Source: JBAXLO01 sp037134755
Lineage (GTDB): Bacteria > Bacteroidota > Bacteroidia > Bacteroidales > JACABE01
NCBI GenBank assembly: GCA_037134755.1
Contig: JBAXLO010000037.1
Span: 1 to 28,136, forward strand
Direction of reading: 5' to 3'
DNA: 28,136 bases
A program made the translations under genes and the position numbers. Shown here piece by piece: positions 22,332 to 28,136 of this stretch; the first letter of the stretch is position 1, and each line of letters starts with the position of its first letter. The notes below the pieces were generated by a model that was not told the origin of the DNA, ran no database searches, and saw only the letters and a program-made list of their open reading frames with translations.

Positions 22332-23900
22332 CTAATTATCAGATTTAATTTTATCGTTCAACTTTTCAATTTTCTTTTCCAGTTCATCTAATTGAATATT
22401 ATATTTATCAGTACTTTCGTCAATTGATTTATATAATAATTCCATACTCTCAATCCGAAGCTCACAATATTTTATTAATTCATTATTCTTTAAACGTAAT
22501 TCAGATGATAAATTTAAATTGCTGATATCTTTAACAATTTCCAGATTTTCTTTCCAATAATAAAGTTTCCTTGTTTTAATTTCCCTAAGATTTGCCTCTT
22601 TAGAATTATACTTATCTGATATATTCCCTTCTAATGCTAAAGCCTCAATATTTTTAAATCGTTCCATTTTCTCATTATAAATTTGAGAATTATTTACCTT
22701 AGTATATTTATTTTTATGAAGAAAACGATCTAATTTTTGTTCTTTAGTTTGATAAATATCATTTTCGGATTTCACTGCATCTATATCCTGCAATTTACTA
22801 CATATCATTATATCAATAAATAAAATTGAGATAACAAGTAAAGATACGGTCGTTAAATTAATGTTGAAATCCTTATATGTTTTTAAAGAAGGATAATATG
22901 CATAACCCATTACCAATCCGGCCAAAAGACCACCTATATGAGCAGCATTATCAACACCTTTATTTTTCAATCCATTTATTAAACTATAACCAACAAAAAC
23001 TCCTATACTAATTAATAAAGTCTTGCGCGACGACTTAACAATTAGATTAGTAGTAAGCAACGCCAGAAAAATTCCATACATCCCAAAGATAGCACCCGAA
23101 GCACCGACACTTATTGTCATATCATGCCAACAAATACTATTAACACTTGCTGTGATACCGGTAATTAGATAAGCTGCCGCAAATCTGGTTTTACCTAATT
23201 GAGGTTCTAATACTATGCCTATAAATAACAAAGCAATCATATTGAATAAAAGATGTGATAGACCTATGTGCAGAAAGCAGCAAGTAATTAACCTCCACAA
23301 TTGTCCATCCAATGTAACCAGTCGGAGATTGGCACCCCAACTAAGTAAATCTTCTTTATTAGGGAATAATACATTTACACCATTAAAAATCATCAATATA
23401 AAAACAAGAATATTTATATCAATAAGAATAGGAGTGATAACATAACCATGTGTTGGTGTGAAAATAGAAAGAATATCTTTAATCTTCTTCTTTAATGGCT
23501 TAGCTTGTAGATTAAGTTTATCATTTTCGGTAAGATTATTTTCTATAAATAATTCTTCAAACTTTAATTCAAGCTCTTCGGGGTATAATGAAATCTTAAG
23601 TTCATTAAAAGTTGTAATAAAATTTTGTATGTTTTCTAAGTTCTTCCCATAATCCACAAGTTGATTACCGGTACTTTCGCTGGTAATGCTTGCCGATTTC
23701 TCTTTAATTACCAACTTAATTTCTTCGTTCGTATATTTATCCGAAAGTTCTGTATAAGCAATTATCCTGGTATTGCTTATGAACTTAATTTCCCAATTAA
23801 GACTTCTTACGGATTCAACAGCAATTACAAGGAAATGCTCCGGAGTAAGATAATCCAGTTTCAGCGTCTTCGTTTTTTTAGGAGAAAGTCCAAATGCCAT
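22332..23900 (-). CDS. Rhomboid intramembrane serine protease with extra N- and C-terminal domains
   Basis: A 522-residue membrane protein. The rhomboid core is about 155-340 with the classic WRLITCCFLHIGLSHLLFNM (202-221, with Asn220), the catalytic serine in GASG (Ser268) and the partner His321 in NAAHIGG, so the dyad is complete. Two regions go beyond a standard rhomboid. Residues 1-145 form a soluble cytosolic domain beginning LDYLTPEHFLVIAVES, which resembles a small alpha/beta domain seen in other Bacteroidota membrane proteins. After an added membrane helix near 350-368, residues 385-522 are highly charged with a coiled coil at 490-522 (LDELEKKIEKLNDKIK). A TACCTTTG box (23944-23937) lies 37 bases upstream. 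Substrate unknown. Confidence 0.88.
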   Translation of the reverse strand: MAFGLSPKKTKTLKLDYLTPEHFLVIAVESVRSLNWEIKFISNTRIIAYTELSDKYTNEEIKLVIKEKSASITSESTGNQLVDYGKNLENIQNFITTFNELKISLYPEELELKFEELFIENNLTENDKLNLQAKPLKKKIKDILSIFTPTHGYVITPILIDINILVFILMIFNGVNVLFPNKEDLLSWGANLRLVTLDGQLWRLITCCFLHIGLSHLLFNMIALLFIGIVLEPQLGKTRFAAAYLITGITASVNSICWHDMTISVGASGAIFGMYGIFLALLTTNLIVKSSRKTLLISIGVFVGYSLINGLKNKGVDNAAHIGGLLAGLVMGYAYYPSLKTYKDFNINLTTVSLLVISILFIDIMICSKLQDIDAVKSENDIYQTKEQKLDRFLHKNKYTKVNNSQIYNEKMERFKNIEALALEGNISDKYNSKEANLREIKTRKLYYWKENLEIVKDISNLNLSSELRLKNNELIKYCELRIESMELLYKSIDESTDKYNIQLDELEKKIEKLNDKIKSDN

Positions 23901-23936
23901 CTTATATCTTTTTATATTAACACTAAATCATATTTG

Positions 23937-23944
23937 CAAAGGTA
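23937..23944 (-). promoter_or_regulatory. -7 box TACCTTTG for the rhomboid gene
   Basis: A full TAnnTTTG match on minus, 37 bases before the ATG at 23900. Confidence 0.55.
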
Positions 23945-23993
23945 CTAATATTTATTTCTTTAAAAATGAGTGTTTAGTTGTCAGTTTTACATA

Positions 23994-25265
23994 TTATGCT
24001 TCAACATCTGTAGCTTCTATTTCAATATCTTCTTCTTTTTCTTTTTTATCAATCAAAGCAAAAGATCTTTTTAATAAAAAGGGTGTCACTACGGTAGTTA
24101 TTACTCCCATTAATACTAATATTGAGAACAATGGAATGTCGATTAATTTGTTTTGTAAAGCAATATTAGCAATCACAAGCTCGATAATTCCTCTTGCATT
24201 TAAACCTATTCCTAATGTAAAAGATCTTGGTTTGCTTAATCTTGCCATTCGTCCACCTAAATAACCGCCAAAAATCTTACTTATAAACGAAGCAACTATA
24301 ACTACAACTAATAAACTAATATTTGTGATAGAAAGCAGATTGAATTCTATCCCCATGGAGGCAAAAAAGATAGGTGCCAGAAACCCCATTGTTATACTTG
24401 AAGTGTTCTGTTGTACTTTAATAAAATTATCTTCTCCCAGCATTTCGCGAGGTAATAACATTGCACCAAAAAAGGCTCCTATTATAAAATGTAAACCAAC
24501 AAGTTCGGATAGGCTGGCAAATATCAAAACAAATAACATTATAACTGCAAAAAGAGATTCTTTTCCTTTAAGATATGATAAAAAGTGTTGGAATTTAGAA
24601 TTAAAAAAATTAACTTTGTCTTTAGCTCTGTGAAACAATTTGTATGCAACAATCATTATTGCCATAAAAAGAATTACTTTAGCAACAGAACTAAGTATCT
24701 TAAAGCTTAGCTCGGTGTAATTTGCTGATACATCTTTAAATTGAAGAATAACTCCAAGAATTAAAAGAGATATAATATCATTAAAGATAGCTGCAGAAAT
24801 AATCTTTTGACCAATATCTGTATTTAGTTTACCTAAATCCATCAATATTCTAATGCTCACAGGCAAGGCAGTGATTGAAATGCAAAGGGCAAGGAAAACA
24901 GTAAGCATTATATCCAGCTTAAAAACCAAACCGATGATAATACCACTGAACATTGGTATGATAAAACCTAATAAAGCGATCCAAATATTCCTGCCTTTCA
25001 TCGATATGCGCAACTCATCAATATCTATTTCCATTCCGGCAAGGATAACCAAAAGAAATACTCCCAGATCAGAAATAACTTTGAGCTCGGGCGAAGGATT
25101 AACCAGGTTTAAGAGTGAAGGGCCAAGTATAATACCGGCCAAAACCTCCCCAATCATAGAGGGTTGATTGAACCTTTCCATTATTTCGCCAAGCATACGT
25201 GCTAATAATAATACACATAAAAGCATGACAACAAAAGGTATCTGATGACCGAGTATTTGTATCAT
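23994..25265 (-). CDS. Cation:proton antiporter, CPA2 (KefB/NapA-like) family
   Basis: A 423-residue membrane transporter with 12 to 13 predicted helices. FNQPSMIGEVLAGIILGPSLL near residue 26 is the family's helix 2 signature. SITALPVSIRILMDLG and FNDIISLLIL (with the ion-binding Asn-Asp) sit in the core helices, and LNARGIIELVIANIA is typical of the C-terminal half. The tail is charged and Glu-rich and there is no TrkA-N or TrkA-C domain, so it is probably a plain sodium or potassium:proton antiporter. I start it at the ATG at 25265. An upstream ATG at 25472 would add 69 residues that overlap the divergent gene and look non-coding, and a TAATTTTG box (25294-25287) lies just before the chosen start. 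Confidence 0.93.
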   Translation of the reverse strand: MIQILGHQIPFVVMLLCVLLLARMLGEIMERFNQPSMIGEVLAGIILGPSLLNLVNPSPELKVISDLGVFLLVILAGMEIDIDELRISMKGRNIWIALLGFIIPMFSGIIIGLVFKLDIMLTVFLALCISITALPVSIRILMDLGKLNTDIGQKIISAAIFNDIISLLILGVILQFKDVSANYTELSFKILSSVAKVILFMAIMIVAYKLFHRAKDKVNFFNSKFQHFLSYLKGKESLFAVIMLFVLIFASLSELVGLHFIIGAFFGAMLLPREMLGEDNFIKVQQNTSSITMGFLAPIFFASMGIEFNLLSITNISLLVVVIVASFISKIFGGYLGGRMARLSKPRSFTLGIGLNARGIIELVIANIALQNKLIDIPLFSILVLMGVITTVVTPFLLKRSFALIDKKEKEEDIEIEATDVEA

Positions 25266-25286
25266 AAGTTTGTTATAAATCCAGTT

Positions 25287-25294
25287 CAAAATTA
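25287..25294 (-). promoter_or_regulatory. -7 box TAATTTTG for the antiporter gene
   Basis: A full TAnnTTTG match on minus, 22 bases before the ATG at 25265. It confirms the shorter start. Confidence 0.55.
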
Positions 25295-25379
25295 CTAAAT
25301 ATATTTGAACTAAACAGTGTTTACGATTATTTATATTATCAGTTTCATATTTTATAACTAAAAGTTGATGTAATAGTCG

Positions 25380-25387
25380 TAACTTTG
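25380..25387 (+). promoter_or_regulatory. -7 box TAACTTTG for the DUF2027/Smr gene
   Basis: A full TAnnTTTG match, 14 bases before the ATG at 25402. Confidence 0.55.
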
Positions 25388-25401
25388 CAGAAAATTTTAA
25401 T

Positions 25402-26517
25402 ATGGATTTTAAAGCAGGCGATAAAGTAAAATTTCTTAATACAATTGGTGGAGGTATCGTAACTAAAGTCATTAGCCCTACTATGGTAAGTGTAGCAATT
25501 GAAGAAGGTTTCGAAGTACCAACACTGATGAAAGAACTTTTAAAAATAGAAGATACAGGAACGGCTTCCCGTATGTTTAACCAGGATTTTAATGTAGATA
25601 TTAATTCAATACAAAGTAATAATCAAACTACAAATAAACAAAATATAGTTGAAGAAGATTCCTTTGACAGGAAATCTGCATTAAGAAGAGCTTATAATAA
25701 TGTTGATCAACAAGCTGGGATTTATCTTGCTTATGTTCCACAGGATCAAAGATGGCTTACAACAGGTTCGCTTGATGTATATCTTATTAATCATACTGAA
25801 TATGATGTATTATATAGCTTATTTCTTTCTTCGGATGATGGCAAATTTAATGGTATAGATTATGATGTGTTGCAAAAAGAAACTAAAACACATCTTGCAA
25901 CTATTAGCAGAGAAGATCTTGATTTATGGAGCAAAGGCGTAGTCCAGGCATTGTTTCATGCAGAAGAAAAAGAAAGAGTTTTAGTTCCTATAAATGCTGA
26001 ATTTAAAGTTAAAGCTCCCAGATTTTATAAAGAAGAAAATTATATTCCAACATCATTCTTATTTGAGAAATCATTATTGATTACTATCGGACATTTATCA
26101 GATAATGCAGCCTTTGCTATTCAATCATTAAGAAGAAAAGACAAAGAAGAAGTAGTGGAATTAAAAGTTAAAAAGGTAAGGCATACCGAACCTGAAAACA
26201 TATTAACCGACCACATGGTAAATAGTTCTTCTGCCGAAGTTGATCTGCATATTGGACAGCTAATTGATGACTATCATCTATTGGAAAATGATGAGATGCT
26301 TCGCATACAATTAGATTATTTTAACAGATGCTTAGAAGGTGCATTTATGAATAGAATTCAGAAGATAATTTTTATTCATGGTGTAGGTAACGGCACTTTA
26401 AAGAATGAAATCATTAAGACATTAAAAGCTTATGATAACGTGCATTACTTTGATGCTTCCTTAGCTAAGTATGGTGTTGGGGCTACAGAAGTATTTATTA
26501 ATACAACTAATATTTAA
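25402..26517 (+). CDS. DUF2027 and Smr domain protein
   Basis: A 371-residue cytosolic protein of a Bacteroidota-specific type. Residues 1-50 form a small beta barrel (FKAGDKVKFLNTIGGGIVTKV) like a KOW or Tudor domain. The middle (about 95-260) is the DUF2027 core with DQRWLTTGSLDVYLINHTEYDVLYSLFL. Residues about 285-371 are an Smr domain with VDLHIGQL, a changed form of the usual LDLHG, and IHGVGNGTLKNEI, matching HGxGxG. Smr domains in MutS2 and related proteins bind or cut nucleic acids, and some act on stalled ribosomes. The first His is kept in VDLHI. Whether it is a nuclease here is unproven. It is a single gene with its own promoter, followed by REP sequence and rnpB. Confidence 0.9.
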   Translation: MDFKAGDKVKFLNTIGGGIVTKVISPTMVSVAIEEGFEVPTLMKELLKIEDTGTASRMFNQDFNVDINSIQSNNQTTNKQNIVEEDSFDRKSALRRAYNNVDQQAGIYLAYVPQDQRWLTTGSLDVYLINHTEYDVLYSLFLSSDDGKFNGIDYDVLQKETKTHLATISREDLDLWSKGVVQALFHAEEKERVLVPINAEFKVKAPRFYKEENYIPTSFLFEKSLLITIGHLSDNAAFAIQSLRRKDKEEVVELKVKKVRHTEPENILTDHMVNSSSAEVDLHIGQLIDDYHLLENDEMLRIQLDYFNRCLEGAFMNRIQKIIFIHGVGNGTLKNEIIKTLKAYDNVHYFDASLAKYGVGATEVFINTTNI

Positions 26518-26529
26518 AAGCTAACAAAC

Positions 26530-26612
26530 GTTGTCATTATTGCGAGGAGTAACGACGAAGCAATCTAAATAGTTATAAGGGTAAGATTGCTTCACTACGT
26601 TCGCAATGACGA
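26530..26612. repeat. REP-like element with CATTGCGA arms, second copy
   Basis: GTCATTATTGCGAGGAGT, then ACGACGAAGCAATCT, are mirrored by AGATTGCTTCACTACG and TTCGCAATGACG. The arms are related to those at 4268-4348. It lies between the DUF2027/Smr gene and rnpB. Confidence 0.8.
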
Positions 26613-26644
26613 TAATAAAATATAAAAAAAGTTCTTTAAAATAA

Positions 26645-27016
26645 AACAACAGTTCGTTCTATCGCTGCTTTGCTTAGGTAGAGGAGAGGAAAGTCCGGGC
26701 AACACAGAGCGCCATACTTCCTAACGGGAAGGGACATTAAGCAATTAGTGTTACAGAGAGTGCCACAGAAAATAACCGCCCCGTTTAATGCGAGGTAAGG
26801 GTGAAAATGTGAGGTAAGAGCTCACGTTGCATCATGGCAACATAGTGCAAGGGTAAACCTTATGGGTTGAAAGACCAAATATACCGGTTGATAAGGGCTG
26901 CTCGTCCAATGCCGGGGGGTAGGTCGTTAGAGATTATTGGCGACAATAATACTAGATAAATGATAGAAGTCCCTTTACGGGGAAACAGAACCCGGCTTAT
27001 AGAACTGTTGTTTTTT
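26645..27016 (+). ncRNA. rnpB: RNase P RNA, bacterial type A
   Basis: The catalytic RNA of RNase P, which matures tRNA 5' ends. The universal 5' core GAGGAAAGTCCGGGC is at 26686-26700, preceded by a variable helix with GCTTTGCTTAGG. The 3' core ends with CAGAACCCGGCTTATAGAA. AACAACAGTTC at the 5' end pairs with GAACTGTTGTT at the 3' end, forming P1 and fixing both boundaries. The T-run after the last helix acts as the terminator. The length of about 370 is normal. I saw no clear TAnnTTTG box before it; the REP element at 26530 lies directly upstream. The protein subunit is not in the window. Confidence 0.95.
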
Positions 27017-27415
27017 TATATTTATGATGTTTTTTATATTTAGATCCGAAGCTCGGTTTAAATATAAAAGAGAAGAAAAGACAAATGTGTTATAAAAATT
27101 TGAAAAACTACTTATTTATTCAATCCAACAACATTATTTAATAAAATAAAAAAATCTTTTCCCGTAAGGGAATAATATCAATAGAAAACTTCAGAGAAGA
27201 CAAGAATAACCAATAAAAAAGCTTCTTTTTACAAATTATTCATCTTTTTAAAATAATAATAAATTATTTGTTAGCATGGTAACAGTTTGTCTGATAACAT
27301 TCGCTGTAATATTTAGCTGATTATCTTGAAATTATAAAAAAACACATCGCAACTTAAATACTTTTTATACGTTGTACCTTTTATAAATTAATAAACAAAA
27401 ATAATACTTAAACTA
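27017..27415. other. Gene-free stretch between rnpB and the last gene
   Basis: I find no gene here. Small dyads occur at 27046-27056 (CCGA-AGC-TCGG) and 27159-27172 (TTCCC-GTAA-GGGAA). The last 60 bases contain TACCTTTT, a near-miss of the -7 box. A small RNA cannot be ruled out, but nothing supports one. Confidence 0.4.
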
Positions 27416-28030
27416 ATGAGAAAATATCATATTAAAAGAACAATGAAGTCGAAACGACATAATGATGTTGTGCAGACTATGACTGACACCGGTACAAAGC
27501 AAGAAGAGCAAATCTTGATAGTGCCTAATGCAAAATATAAAAAGCCGGCAATCTTTGCTCTTAGAGATTTGATTATAGGAGAAGCTACTGCTTTAAGTGG
27601 TGGTGATCATGCTGCAAAAAAAAGAATTGATAAATATTTAGACGAAGCATTTAATCAATTCTATATTAACACAGGTTATTATGAAGAGGTGGCTAACGAA
27701 TTAAATTTACCTGATTTATTTGCTGACTTAGGGTGCGAATATGCTAAACCTCACACTCCAGGGAAGAAACTTGCAATTGAAGTTTTAAATACTAATTTTT
27801 CTGGTGTTGTATCAGTAATCCTTAGTAAATTTTTCGGAGCTAAATATTATAAAATTCAATCTATGATCTCGGGATCTAGCACTCCTGTAGAAGTTAAAAC
27901 TATGCACAAAACCAAAAGTGAAATATCGGGATATACACCCGGTCTTAAGTATGCTTTCCGCGCAATTGCGTTTGATAGTGATGATAATATTATAAATATA
28001 ACTGATTATTTTGAATTAAGAATCGCTTAA
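27416..28030 (+). CDS. Unrecognised protein with a possible FN3-like C-terminal domain
   Basis: I do not recognise this 204-residue protein. Residues 1-30 are basic and lack a clear signal peptide. Residues about 35-100 are helical (ALRDLIIGEATAL, RIDKYLDEAFNQFYINTGYYEEVANEL). Residues about 125-204 are beta-rich, with SGYTPGLKYAFRAIAFDSD, which looks like the F-G strands of a fibronectin type III fold. Multicopy proteins of about 200 residues with a helical half and an FN3 tail are common in Bacteroidota genomes, usually of unknown function, and this is probably one. It is a single-gene unit closed by a terminator. No catalytic residues can be identified. Confidence 0.65.
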   Translation: MRKYHIKRTMKSKRHNDVVQTMTDTGTKQEEQILIVPNAKYKKPAIFALRDLIIGEATALSGGDHAAKKRIDKYLDEAFNQFYINTGYYEEVANELNLPDLFADLGCEYAKPHTPGKKLAIEVLNTNFSGVVSVILSKFFGAKYYKIQSMISGSSTPVEVKTMHKTKSEISGYTPGLKYAFRAIAFDSDDNIINITDYFELRIA

Positions 28031-28069
28031 TTCTATTACTATTGTAACAAGTAAATCAATGATTTTATG

Positions 28070-28100
28070 AGCCCTCATTATTAATTTAATGAGGGCTTTT
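28070..28100 (+). terminator. Terminator after the last gene
   Basis: AGCCCTCATTA (28070-28080) pairs perfectly with TAATGAGGGCT (28087-28097) around a six-base loop, followed by TTTTATATTT. Confidence 0.85.
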
Positions 28101-28136
28101 ATATTTATACTTCTATGTGTTACTTGGATGCATATA

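Noticed and set aside
25266..25472. N-terminal extension of 69 residues for the antiporter
   Set aside because: It overlaps the divergent DUF2027/Smr gene and its promoter, and does not look like transporter sequence.
27017..27415. tRNA or small RNA gene after rnpB
   Set aside because: No cloverleaf, T-loop consensus or terminator-like hairpin with T-run could be found.

Overview
The window looks like chromosomal DNA of an AT-rich member of the Bacteroidota, probably Bacteroidales-like; I cannot place it lower than that. Fourteen stretches upstream of genes carry a clean TAnnTTTG box, the -7 element of the Bacteroidota housekeeping sigma factor, and classical Shine-Dalgarno sites are scarce. 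The gene content fits: a lipoprotein of the Omp28-related thioredoxin-like family, an outer-membrane barrel protein, a DUF2027/Smr protein, a ROK kinase without the zinc motif, a secreted GH16 glycanase and a two-domain adenylate kinase. I see no phage, plasmid, transposase or defence genes.

Layout. 1-1777: a gene-poor left end with a small membrane protein (485-886, minus), a cluster of REP-like hairpins and a 42-bp-period hairpin array. 1778-2767: an unrecognised protein, followed by short-period repeats and a two-way terminator. 3080-7197 (minus): LOG-family hydrolase and nitroreductase (overlapping), then DNA polymerase I. 7350-10397 (plus): ROK-family sugar kinase-like protein and adenine deaminase. 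10423-12490: MerR regulator (minus), barrel protein and EamA transporter (plus). 12595-13410 (minus): Omp28-like lipoprotein. 13787-14083: a second hairpin array. 14242-15048: alpha/beta hydrolase. 15141-16412 (minus): SPOR protein and tandem universal stress protein. 16533-18486: ruvB-queG operon. 18476-20178 (minus): flavin-reductase-like PNPOx-fold protein and tandem adenylate kinase. 20385-20546: a third hairpin array. 20659-25265 (minus): GH16 with a frameshift in its signal peptide, DUF975 membrane protein, rhomboid-type protein and CPA2 antiporter. 25402-28030 (plus): DUF2027/Smr protein, RNase P RNA, and a protein with an FN3-like tail.

Most genes are housekeeping or envelope functions in one- or two-gene units; there is no large pathway operon. 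The most unusual content is non-coding. Three intergenic arrays unrelated in sequence share a 40-42 bp period and carry one short dyad per unit. One of them holds, in exact register, an inverted copy of one of its own spacers. Other points to check are the GH16 frameshift and the adenylate kinase with a decayed second domain.
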